NCBI GenBank assembly: GCA_026770575.1
Contig: MU657171.1
Coordinates: 1-26,549 of the forward strand
Direction of reading: 5' to 3'
Length of the DNA stretch: 26,549 bases
From: Pelagophyceae sp. CCMP2097
Lineage: Eukaryota > Sar > Pelagophyceae
Shown here: one piece after another, positions 1-8,531 of the stretch
How positions within the stretch are numbered: position 1 is the first letter of the stretch
How the letters are laid out: each line of letters starts with the position of its first letter
Position numbers and translations under genes: made by a program
The notes under the pieces: model-generated
The model's database searches: none
Seen by the model: the letters and a program-made list of their open reading frames with translations, nothing else
What the model was told of the DNA's origin: nothing

Positions 1-413
1 CCGAGTGCCAGGTGCGCTCCTGCGTGTTCGCGGCCTCGAGGACGGACGAGTCGTCCATCTCGTCGCGGCCCGCGACAGTACGACGCCGGACCACCGCCGA
101 CCGGTCGGGAGAGTCCCCAGGCCCTCGTGCGCGCCCACCAGCGCTCATAGCGCACCGTCGGGGGGCGACCACCCACCAGGGACCAGTACTGACTGACTGG
201 TTTTGGCGCGAGGCCTCTGAATTCATGATACCATAGGATAAATTAATTCCCTGCGCCCTCCTGCTTCGGGTCCTCAATAACGATCAGGAAACGGCGCGTC
301 TGGAAAATTCTGCACTGTCAAAGACGATCAAAGACCCGCTCGAGCGAGGTATCTTCTCGGCTTCCCCTTCGGCTTTGCCTCTCTTCGCCAGAGCGTGGTA
401 GCCCCGGGGCGCC
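1..413. other. Intergenic / unresolved left edge
   Basis: No recognisable gene was found here. An open frame runs from the left edge to about 236 on the plus strand, but it is compositionally biased, has no recognised motif and may be only the tail of a gene lying to the left. The stretch 215-250 is AT-rich against a GC-rich background and could hold the promoter of the thioredoxin gene that starts at 414. A TTTGGCGC sequence (E2F-like) occurs near 202-210. Confidence 0.4.
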
Positions 414-858
414 ATGTCGACGTCGATCCAGAGCGAGGCGGACTTCCAGGCCGCCGTCGCCACCGGTGCGCCTGGAGCCCTCTTATGCGGCGAATGTTCT
501 GACGCTCGCACCCCTAGGCAAGAACGCGCGCTCCCGCGCCGATATGCGGCGCCGCGCGGCCGTTTCAGCACGCCGCCCTGCGCCGCTCCCGGACGCGCGC
601 ATATAGGTGGTCATCCTCTTCACGGCGGCGTGGTGACCTCCGTGCAAGGCGTTCGGCCCGCGCTACGCGGCGCGCGCGGCGGCGTCCGAGGCGCTGCTGT
701 GCACCGTCGACGTCGACAACGCCGGCACGGCGGCGCTCTGCAAGACTTTTGAGGTCAAGTGCATGCCGACGGTCATCAAGTTTGTTGGCGGGGCGCTGGC
801 AGAGAAAATGGAAGGCATCAACGCCGAAAAGTTCGAAACATGGGCCGACGGCCACTAG
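414..858 (+). CDS. Selenocysteine-containing thioredoxin (active site W-Sec-P-P-C-K), two exons
   Basis: This is a thioredoxin-fold disulfide reductase, probably cytosolic because no presequence is seen. Exon 1 (from ATG 414) encodes MSTSIQSEADFQAAVATG, the usual first helix. Exon 2 starts at 607 after ATATAG and reads VVILFTAAW-TGA-PPCKAFGPRYA, then the cis-proline loop CMPTVIKF and the last helix EKFETWADGH, ending in TAG at 856-858. The TGA at 634-636 sits exactly where thioredoxins have the attacking Cys of the WCxPCK motif. A SECIS hairpin lies 20 nt after the stop, so the codon is read as selenocysteine. The encoded length of about 104 aa is normal. The exon 1 donor is unresolved: the GT at 466 gives the wrong phase, whereas a GC donor after codon 21 (intron 477-606) keeps the frame and the family spacing. 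A decayed pseudogene is the alternative, but the intact flanks and the SECIS argue against it. Confidence 0.8.
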
Positions 859-877
859 AAACGCGGCCGCTCGAAGC

Positions 878-961
878 CTTTGACGGCGAAACATGACCGC
901 ACGCGCAAGATCCCCTCCATTTTGGATTAGTTCTCGCGTGCGCGAAACCACCGCCTCGAAG
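878..961 (+). promoter_or_regulatory. SECIS element, type II, in the 3' UTR of the Sec-thioredoxin
   Basis: An RNA hairpin that directs UGA recoding. Stem I pairs 878-883 with 956-961 and 885-888 with 952-955, with one bulged base at 884. The non-Watson-Crick quartet is UGAC at 894-897 (preceded by A893) opposite CGAA at 943-946. Stem II is a perfect 8-bp helix, CGCACGCG (898-905) with CGCGTGCG (935-942). The conserved unpaired AA is at 907-908, 10 nt after the UGA core. A short extra stem above it (ATCC 910-913 with GGAT 924-927) makes it the type II form. Pairings were worked out by hand; the combination of quartet, spacing and AA bulge is specific to eukaryotic SECIS. Confidence 0.82.
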
Positions 962-1317
962 CAATTCTTCCGTCAGCCCACCCTGCTGGAGCTAACTTTT
1001 CTAACATATTGTGCTGTATCCGCGTGCTGCACCTGCGGATCGCGCGGCAGTCGGCTTCAGCGGTGCGCCTGACAAGTTGGCTCCCGCAATACACTCTCAC
1101 ATCGGCGCATCGCTGGGGCGGCCCGCGGCGGGTTTAGGACACGCCGGTCGTCGTGGCGATGCGTGCGGAGCTGTCTCTCGGTCCACATCGATGGGAGCGG
1201 AGCTGTCTCTGGGTCCGCATCGGGCCAGACGTCGCACGACCGGGCCCTCGCTTTGTAGGAAACGTCCGAGTGCGTCGGACGGTATTTAGGATGCGGGCCG
1301 CGCACGCCGGTGCGGCG
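962..1317. other. Intergenic between thioredoxin and PH-domain gene
   Basis: Convergent 3' ends meet here: the plus-strand thioredoxin and the minus-strand PH gene (stop near 1318). Apart from the tandem repeat listed separately, no gene or RNA was recognised. Confidence 0.5.
1165..1222. repeat. Imperfect direct repeat, 26-nt unit, 32-nt period
   Basis: Two copies of a unit beginning GCGGAGCTGTCTCT occupy 1165-1190 and 1197-1222, with two mismatches. It lies between genes and looks like a local duplication. Confidence 0.75.
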
Positions 1318-1755
1318 CTACCTCTTGGCGGCGGCGGCCTTCTTTGCGCGCTCGATTGCGGGCCCGAGGAAGTCTGTCCAGACTTGGACGTCGTCCTCGT
1401 CGAGGGCGAGGTGGAGCGTGTAAGCTTGCTCGGCGCAGACCAGGTCGATGCCGCGCCTGTTCGACTCGGCGACGGAGACGGTGCGGAGCTCGACGCTGGC
1501 GAGCGGGATGCGCTTGCGCGGGTTTGTGCCGTGCGGCGGCTCCGCGTCTTGGGAAAAGTACGAGATAAAGTCGCCGTCGACGAGAACCCACATCAACTTC
1601 CACCGCGCTGCCTTGCGCATCAGCATGTTCGCAGCTTTGAGCTTCCACAGCGCGCCCTCTAATCGGCGCGCGCCCGACGCGGCGCGCGCGTAGAGGCAGG
1701 CCTTGCCGCCCTCGTGCACGTAGAGCTGGTCGTAGCTCGGGCGGTACGCCGCCAT
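1318..1755 (-). CDS. PH-domain-like protein, single exon
   Basis: A small protein (about 145 aa from the ATG at 1755; an upstream in-frame ATG at 1803 would add 16 residues). The body looks like a pleckstrin homology fold: a first strand LWKLKAANMLMRKAARW, a following WVLVDGDFISYFSQ that matches the canonical 'W..R...L....L.YF' pattern, a strand RIPLASVELRTVSV, then YTLHLALDEDDVQVWTDFLG with the invariant tryptophan of the C-terminal helix. PH domains bind phosphoinositides or proteins at membranes; the ligand cannot be told here. The C-terminus is Lys/Ala-rich (IERAKKAAAAKR). It is transcribed in the same direction as the larger gene ending at 1983. Start 1755 (MAAYRPSYDQLYVHEGG) is preferred because the extra upstream residues are Arg-rich and unlike a domain. 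Confidence 0.65.
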   Translation of the reverse strand: MAAYRPSYDQLYVHEGGKACLYARAASGARRLEGALWKLKAANMLMRKAARWKLMWVLVDGDFISYFSQDAEPPHGTNPRKRIPLASVELRTVSVAESNRRGIDLVCAEQAYTLHLALDEDDVQVWTDFLGPAIERAKKAAAAKR

Positions 1756-1982
1756 CGGTTCAAGCGGACCGCGCGAATAAGTCGCGCGCCGCGAGCACGG
1801 CAAGCGCGCCGACGACTGCGGAGGGGCCGACCGGGATCCGGAATTCTGAGAAAACGTTGCGAAGGTCCTTCACCCGGTGCGTCCGTGATACCCCGTGTCG
1901 TCGGCCCCGACGGCGTCCCACCGAGCTCCCCGAGGCGCACCTCTTCGGCGCGGCCGGGCAGCGGTATGGTAAGAGCCGGTCG

Positions 1983-4232
1983 TCATTTTTTTATCGGGAA
2001 CGGGCGCACCGGCGGCGCGGCCGGCGCGGCGCCGCGCGCCTCGGGGGGCGCGGAGAGGTCGAGCGATTGCGGCTGTGCGGCGGCGCGCGGCTTCACCTTT
2101 TGAACGGCCACGGCGATGCCGATGCCCCGGCCTTTGGCTTTTGTGATAACGCCCATCCGCTTCAGGTCCGCGGCCCAGCCCTGGGGCGCTTTCGCGCCCT
2201 TGTTTGCCGCGGCGGCCGGCGCCGCGCGCGTCGGCGCCATCGTCGGAAAGTCGGACGCCACGGGGCCGTGGCGCCCGCGGAGCTCGCGCTCCCGCCGCGT
2301 CTCTGGCTGCGGCACCACCGGCTGCGGCGGCGGCGAGGCCGCGCGCGGCGGCGCGGCGGCGGCCGGCGGCGCAGCGGTGGCGGCGGGTCGTCGGCGCGCG
2401 TCGATGAGCGCCTCGAGCTCGGCCTGGCCGCGCGGGTCGGGGAGGACCTGGACGAGGCCCCGGAAGAGCGACTCGAAAAACGGCGGCGGGATGAGCGCGG
2501 CGGCGGCGTCGTAGAACTCGTTTGCGGTGATGGCGCCGTGGCGGAACTGGAGCGACCGTTGCCGCAGCTCGCCGAGGGCGGCGTCTCCGGCGACTTGGCG
2601 GATGCGCTGCACGACTGAGCCGCCCGCCGCAGAGGCCACCGGCGGCGACGATTCGTCCGTCGCGGCGGCGACGAGCGCGACGGCGCGTTCCGCCTCGAGC
2701 GCCTCGCGCTCGCGCTCGCGGCGGTTGGCCCGCTCGCGCTCGCGCTTGGTCATGCCCGTGGCCTTAAACTCCGCCGACCGCTGCGCCGCCGGCTCGGCGC
2801 GCGCCTCGGGCCGCGGCGCGCGCGCCATGGCCGCGTACTGCGCCGCGATGGCCAGGCGGCGCTGCGCGGCGCCGGTGCCGCCGGGCAGGCCCGGGAACTG
2901 CTCCGCGGCCGAAAAGGCGTCATCGTGGCACGCCGCCGCCGCGGCCGCGAGGGCGGCGTCGCGGGACGTGTCGTTGCCGCGCGCGGCGTGGAGCGACGCG
3001 CGGAAGGGGACGACGGCGTCACGGAACCGCGGCGCCGCCGCCGCGGCGCGCCGCGGCGCGTCGCCAAACGACGGAAAGTCGTTCACCAAGTCGAGCTGGC
3101 CGCTGTGGAGCACGCCGCCGCGGCTCGACGGCGCGCGCGTCCAGCCGAAGCCGCGCGCCGCCGTCGCCGCGTCGCCGCCGTCGAGCGTGGGGAAGGCCTC
3201 TTCCTCTTCCTTCTCCTCGGCTTCTTCGTCCGACGACGCGCCGCCGCGCGCGGCGCGCTCGTCGTCCGAGTCGTCGTACGCCGTGCGCAGCGCGCGGCCG
3301 CCGCTCTGCGGGCGCGCGCCGCGGTGGCTCGACGCCGAATCGCCGTAGCGTGCAAACCCAAAGAGCGAGTGGAGCACCGCCGTCGCGTGGCGCCGCTGCA
3401 CCTGCTGCTGCGCCGCGTTGGGCGCGTCGCCGTCGCTGTTCGCCGGAGCCTTGATGCTCTGCTGCAGCCGGTACGCGTCCTCGACGCGCGCCTCGTCCAG
3501 GCCGCAATCGTGCAGGTAATGGTCCAGCCGCTTGCAGTCGTCCTGCGTCAGCGGCGCGCGCGACATGGGGTTGATAAACGTGCCCGTCGAGACGACGTAA
3601 AAGGCCAGGATGCGGCCGTCGAAGTAGTGCTTGGAGTCGCAGCCCACAATGATCTCAAACGGCGGGTACTCTAACTCGTTCAGCGGTTCCAGCGAAATCG
3701 GGTCGCAGTCCGTCAGCGAACGCCACCACTGCGCGCGGCCCGCAGGCCGCCGCGCAGGCTCCGCCTTGCGCGCCGCAGGCTTGCCCCCCGCCGCGGCCGG
3801 CTTGGCCGCGGCCGGCTTGGCCTTGGCCTTCGGTTGCTGCTGCTGCCGCGGCGGGGGCGGCGCGGCATCGGCGCTATCGTCGCCCTCCGCAGCCGGCTGC
3901 CGCGGCTGCCTCAGCCGCTGCTGCCGCGCGGGCGGCGGCGCGGCGGCGTCGCCGTCGTCGTCGCCGTCGCGGTCCGTGTTCTGCCGCCGCTGCGGGCGCG
4001 CCTTCTTCTTGGCTTCGGCCGCCGGGGCGTCGGCCGCGTCGCCGTCCGCGGCCGCGGGGCCGCGGGCCGCCGCGCCTCGGCCGCGGCCGCGGCCTCGTCC
4101 GCCGCACTTGCCGCGGCCGCCGTCGGCCTCGGCCTCGCCGTTGTTACCGCGGTTCAGCCACGGCTGGCCCCGCCCGCCGCGCCCTTGCGACGCCGGCGGC
4201 GCGTCAGCGTCGGCCATTGCACCTCGCACCAC
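1983..4232 (-). CDS. ZNF598/Hel2-like protein with U-box-like domain, single exon
   Basis: A 749-aa, low-complexity-rich protein. The first 165 residues are Gly/Arg, Ala, Pro and Gln rich (RGG-type repeats), typical of RNA-associated factors. Residues about 175-260 (DPISLEPLNELEYPPFEI, YFDGRILAFYV, NPMSRAPLTQDDCKRLDHYL) resemble a U-box, a RING fold without metal ligands. The rest carries four short FP motifs (AFPTLDGG, DFPSFGD, QFPGLPG, DFPTMAP) and a conserved helical block GAITANEFYDAAAALI...FRGLVQVLPDPRGQAELEALI that matches the C-terminal region of ZNF598/Hel2, the ubiquitin ligase acting on collided ribosomes. Role inferred: ribosome quality control or related translation surveillance in the cytosol. 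A cysteine-type RING is not seen, so ligase activity is uncertain. An acidic run (EEAEEKEEEE) lies mid-protein. A second in-frame ATG five codons downstream (4217) is an equally good start. Confidence 0.62.
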   Translation of the reverse strand: MVRGAMADADAPPASQGRGGRGQPWLNRGNNGEAEADGGRGKCGGRGRGRGRGAAARGPAAADGDAADAPAAEAKKKARPQRRQNTDRDGDDDGDAAAPPPARQQRLRQPRQPAAEGDDSADAAPPPPRQQQQPKAKAKPAAAKPAAAGGKPAARKAEPARRPAGRAQWWRSLTDCDPISLEPLNELEYPPFEIIVGCDSKHYFDGRILAFYVVSTGTFINPMSRAPLTQDDCKRLDHYLHDCGLDEARVEDAYRLQQSIKAPANSDGDAPNAAQQQVQRRHATAVLHSLFGFARYGDSASSHRGARPQSGGRALRTAYDDSDDERAARGGASSDEEAEEKEEEEAFPTLDGGDAATAARGFGWTRAPSSRGGVLHSGQLDLVNDFPSFGDAPRRAAAAAPRFRDAVVPFRASLHAARGNDTSRDAALAAAAAACHDDAFSAAEQFPGLPGGTGAAQRRLAIAAQYAAMARAPRPEARAEPAAQRSAEFKATGMTKRERERANRREREREALEAERAVALVAAATDESSPPVASAAGGSVVQRIRQVAGDAALGELRQRSLQFRHGAITANEFYDAAAALIPPPFFESLFRGLVQVLPDPRGQAELEALIDARRRPAATAAPPAAAAPPRAASPPPQPVVPQPETRRERELRGRHGPVASDFPTMAPTRAAPAAAANKGAKAPQGWAADLKRMGVITKAKGRGIGIAVAVQKVKPRAAAQPQSLDLSAPPEARGAAPAAPPVRPFPIKK

Positions 4233-4355
4233 CTCGCCAATTATTCTACGTCGAATCTGGAAAAATCTGCTGTTAACGGAATTTGTTCCGTTGACCCCAA
4301 GCGGGTTTCACGAGGCGGGTTTTCCTTGTTGACTCAAATCTTCCAACAGATACCA

Positions 4356-5348
4356 TGGCTCTCAAGGTGCCGCGCAGCGTCGAGCGGGGCGGTCTGGATA
4401 CCCGGCGGCCCTCGGTCGAAAGGCACGCTCTCCCGCGCGCTTGGAAGCTTTTGAGCTTCTTGGTGCCAGTGGCCGTATAGAATCGCAGCCGGCTTTGGGC
4501 GACGCGGGGTCCGACGCCGCGCCGCGCAGCTTCTCGCCCTCGTCACGGCAGTCGCGGCGTTCGCGCCGGCCGTGGACCGCGCCGCCATTTCCACACGGCG
4601 ACACGCTGGAGACAAGTCGATGTCGCTTCCGTTCCTCGAGCGCCCGGCAAAGGTGCGTCGCCCCTCGCTGAGACGCGCCTCGCCCCGCGCCGACACGCAC
4701 CCTGCCGAAAACAGCTCGACGGCTCCCTCGTCGGCGACGTCGGCTTCGACCCGCTCATGTGAGTCGAAGCGGAAATACCGTCGCCGTCGGTCCACGACGA
4801 TGCGGCGCGAGGCCCCTTTCGTGATCGGTCCGTCTACCCTTTCGTGATCGATGCTTCTAGGCTTACCGACGTCCAGCCGGACCTTATGTGCGACACCGCT
4901 GCAGCGTCTCCGTGGATGCACAGAGGACTGCCGTCGTGGAAGGCATGTGTAAGACGGCGGCGGCAGGTACGCGCGCACGGCTGAGATCAAGCACGGCAGA
5001 ATCGCCATGCTCGCCGTCGTGGGGTTCATCGTGGAGGAGTTTGTCCACCTGCCCGGCGCGGCGTACCAGGAGGCGAACCCGTTAAAGGCCATCTCAGCCG
5101 TCCCCGTTGCGGCCAACGTGCAGATCTTGCTCGTCGCGGCGGTCATCGAGCTGGCGACCATCGACAAGACGTACGGCGACAAGCCCGGGGATCTTGGCTT
5201 TGACCCGCTCTCCTTCTCCGTCAAGAAGACGGAAGCGCAGGTGAAGGACTTTCAGCTCAAGGAGCTGAAGAACGGGCGCTTGGCAATGATCGCCTTCCTC
5301 GGCATGGTCGTCCAGACGATGCTCTTCGACAAGCCCCTCCTCGGCTAA
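4356..5348 (+). CDS. Fucoxanthin-chlorophyll a/c type light-harvesting protein, five exons
   Basis: Thylakoid antenna protein binding chlorophyll a/c and carotenoid. Proposed exons: 4356-4367, 4530-4652, 4715-4758, 4861-4887 and 4967-5348; all introns are GT-AG and phases agree, giving about 195 aa. The joined N-terminus MALK-LLALVTAVAAFAP is a signal peptide ending in the AFAP motif that marks import into plastids with four membranes. It is followed by SMSLPFLERPAK, LDGSLVGDVGFDPL and LTDVQPDLM, all standard before helix A. Helix A is RTAEIKHGRIAMLAVVGF and helix C is KELKNGRLAMIAFLGM, with the Glu/Arg pairs that ligate chlorophyll and lock the helices. The second GDLGFDPLSF precedes helix C. 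It ends only 36 nt before the stop of the opposite-strand importin gene, so the two 3' UTRs must overlap or be very short. Confidence 0.93.
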
Positions 5349-5384
5349 ACCAAAGCTCCGGGCCCTCGAGGAGGAATACCTTAA

Positions 5385-8367
5385 TCAGCCTGTTTCGGAA
5401 GATGCGCCCTTTCGCTTGCCGCCGCAGAGGGCCTTGACGTGCTTCTTGAAGAACCTGGGAGCGTCGGCCGCCACCGGCAGCGCCGCCGCGGCGCCGAGCG
5501 TGCGCGCGTCCTGCGCGGCGCGCTCCGGCGGCGACCCGAGGAGCTGCAGCGCGCCGGCCATCTCCGTTTCGAACGTCGCCGGCCGCCGCTGGCGGCAGGC
5601 CAGCAGCGCGTCCGAGACGTCGATGATCGAACCCGACGGCAGGCGGGCGTGCGACGCCGCGTCGAGGACCGCGAAAAACGCCGCCGAGCGGACGTCGGGC
5701 GCCTCGCTCGCCGCGCCGAGGTGGCCCGCGAGTTTGATGGCCGCGGCGGCGTCGTCGCCGGCGATGCCGACCTGGAGCACTTCTGCGCAGAGACGCAGCG
5801 CGGACCGCTCGGCGTCGCGCGTCCACTGCGAGAGCTCTGGGATCGCAGCGGCGAGCGTTAGGCCCCGCCGCACCAGGTCGACGAGCGGCGCCGCGTCGCC
5901 GACGAGGCGTTGCGCGCAGCCCGGCGCCGCCGCGGAAACGAGCGCCGCTTCGACGAGGCCGACGGCAGCGGGGACGATTTGAGGGTGCAATCGCCGCCGC
6001 GGTGACGCTGCCACGGCGACGACGAGCTGGCCCACGGTCGCCGCGGCGCCCGCGGCCGTCGCCGCGGAGACGGCGCCGGGACCGCATACGTCTAAAGCGG
6101 CGCGGAAAACGTCGCACGCGACTTGTAAAACTGCCGCCTCGACGCACTCCAGCGGCTCCTCCGACGCCTCCACTGCACAAATCATCTCCGAAAAGCGCTT
6201 GCGCGTCGAGTCCTTCCACACCGGCGCGAGCACGGAATAGAGGCAGTGCGCCGCGGCGTAGGCGACTGCCTCGAGCGCCGCCGGCGCGTCGCCGCCACCG
6301 CGGAGGATTGATGCCTGGACGCGGCCCGCGGCGACGAGGGCGCGCGCTGCCTCGGTCGCGAGCCCGACGGCGGCGTCGTCTTCGAAGAGGTTGCGCCGCT
6401 GCCGCGCGGCGCTCGCGACGACTGCGACGTCGTAGAGGGCCTTCTCTGCATTCAAGGCGCACTCGGGCGCGCGCTCAAAGGCGACGACGGCGGCGGAGAG
6501 CCTTTGGAGGACGTCGCGGAGCATGTCCGCCGCGGCGCCGTGTCGCGCGAGGCAGCGCAGCGCGACGGTCCGCACCGACTCTTGGCCCGCGCGGCGCGGC
6601 GCCTCGACGGGGCCCGCGCCGGCAAAAATCGGCGCCGCCGCCGCGGCGAGCGCGCCGCGGACGACTGCGACGTCGTCCGTCGCGTCGCAGACGTGCATGA
6701 GGGCCACGATGCCCGCGCGAGCCTCCAAGCCTAGGGGCAAAGGCGTGGGCGTCCTCGTCCTTTTGTGGGAAAGGGAGGCCACCCCGCTTCGGCGTTTGCG
6801 CACCTCCGAGGCGGTGCGAGCAGGCAAAGTGGGCGGCCACGTCCGCGAGCTGGTGCGGCAGGGCGCGGCGCGCTTGAGCGAGCGCGGAGATCGCGGCGCA
6901 GGCGCAGAGCCCCGCGCGCTCGTCGGCGGCCGCGGCGCCGAGGCACGCGGCGGCGGTCGCGGGCACAAAGTCGGCGTCCGCGACGACCTTGGCGAGCGTC
7001 CGCGCGCAGGCGAGGCTCGCCGCGGCGGCGCCGTTGCCACCTTCGCTGCGCAGCGCGGTGCAGACGACTGCGCCGACGGCTGCGCAGCAGCTTGGTGGCT
7101 TGCAGGCGTCGCGCAGAGCGTCGATGAGGACGTCGCGCTCCGCCTGCCGTTCGTCGTCCTCGCCGTCGACGTCGACGTCCCAGCACAGCGCCGTCGGCAG
7201 TTTTGCGAGGGTCGTCGCAAACGCCGCCGCGACTGGGGACACGTCGACGGATGCGTCGGGCGAAGTGGCGACGGCGGCCCAGGCGTCGCCGAGGGCACAG
7301 GAGACGTTGCCGTCGAGGGCGTGCGCGCGGTGCGCCTCGACGAGTGTAGCGAGGGCAGCGAGCCACGGCGGCAGCGCTTCCTGCGGCGCCGCGCACCGGC
7401 CGCGCGCCACAGTTGAAAAGACCTCTGCCGCGAGCGCCCGAGCGCGCGGCGCCGCTGCGGGGCCGACGAGCGCAGCCTGGAGGCCGGCGTGCGCCACGAC
7501 GAGGCCCGCGGCGTTCAAGGCGCAGGGCCCGTCGAGCGCGGCGAGGAGCGCCGCCGCCGCCGCCTCGGCGACGCGGTCGTTGCCCGCCGCTTCCTGCGCC
7601 AGCGCGGCGGCCGCCGCCGTCGCAAAGGGCGCGGCGGCGTCGGAATCGGGCGTGCGCGCGAGCCAGGGCGCGGCGGCGTCGAAGACGTGGTGCGCCTCGA
7701 CGGCGCCGCCCTGGGCGACGCGCCAGAGCGCCTCGAGGGCGCCGCGCGCACCGGCGGCGTGCGCCGCGCGGTGCTGGGCTCGGAGGTCGGGTCGCATCTT
7801 GATTGCGTCGAGTTCGTCGGGCAGCGCCCTTAAAACCTCCACCAGCGCCGCCGGCTGCTTGAGGCCCGAGACGATGTCGGGGATGATGAGGTGCGCCGGC
7901 CACTTTTCCATTTTTAAAGCGAGCGCGGCGAGAGCGCGCGCGACCTGCGTGAGCACGGCCCGGTCTCCGAAATGCGCGTCGACGAGCGAGACGAGCGAGT
8001 CCCGGAGGGCGTGCCACTCGGCGTCGTCGACGACGACGTGCGATCGTTGCTTGGCCACTGGCACGAGGACGCAGTTGCGGAGCGTGCAGTGCAGCGCGTG
8101 ACCGGCAAAGACGTGCACCGCGCTCGGCTGCGGCGCGCTGAGCAGCGCGGCGCACGGCGCGAGCGTCACCGCGCCGCCCTCGCCGAGGAAGGCTTGGAGG
8201 AAGGCGTCGGCGGCGGCGCGGCTCTGGGCGTTCGCCAACCGCTCGTCGAGCATGCGCAAGACGGCGTCGCACACCGCCGCCGCCGTGAACACGCCGCGCG
8301 CCGCGTCCGCCGACGCGCTGTACTTGGCGCTCGGCCGCGTCGCCGCGGAAGTGGATCCTGCGCTCAT
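5385..8367 (-). CDS. Transportin-3/importin-13-like nuclear import receptor, two exons
   Basis: A karyopherin-beta family receptor (about 969 aa; human transportin-3 is of similar size) carrying cargo such as SR-type splicing factors through nuclear pores in a Ran-dependent way. Coding: complement of 6804-8367 joined to 5385-6730. The 73-nt intron is GT-AG (phase 1) and the junction reads HRLGG-LEARAGIVALMHV. The N-terminal region matches the transportin-SR pattern: SAVHVFAGHALHCTLRN, then WHALRDSLVSLV, then LTQVARALAALALKMEKW. The rest is Ala/Leu-rich helical repeats (HEAT), with no membrane segments. The Lys-rich end FFKKHVKALCGGKRKG is typical. The ATG at 8367 is preferred; it is the first in frame after the short shared promoter. 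The Ala-rich composition makes individual HEAT repeats hard to delimit, so assignment to TNPO3 rather than IPO13 is tentative. Confidence 0.83.
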
Positions 8368-8531
8368 GGCCGGCCCTCACCTGGCGGAGTACCGCGACGG
8401 TCGGGCGCGACGTCGGGCGATCGCCAAAAGGTTGCTTTTGGCGACTCAAATTTTGGCGCGCCAGGCCCTGAGACTGGACCGCAAGAGGGTCCGCACCGAG
8501 CCCCGCCGGCGGCTCCCAGGCGATTGCGTCC
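8368..8531. promoter_or_regulatory. Bidirectional promoter with E2F-like motifs and a 10-bp inverted repeat
   Basis: Only 164 nt separate the divergent starts of the importin gene (minus) and the transporter gene (plus). A perfect inverted repeat TCGCCAAAAG (8421-8430) / CTTTTGGCGA (8435-8444) has a 4-nt centre, and TTTGGCGC follows at 8452-8459. TTTGGCGC fits the E2F/DP consensus TTTSSCGC and the repeat arms are near matches. Binding is inferred from motif only. Confidence 0.4.

Noticed and set aside
3840..4107. Arg-rich frames within the ZNF598-like gene
   Set aside because: Low-complexity CCG/CGG repeats read in the wrong frame; the minus frame with FP motifs is the coding one.
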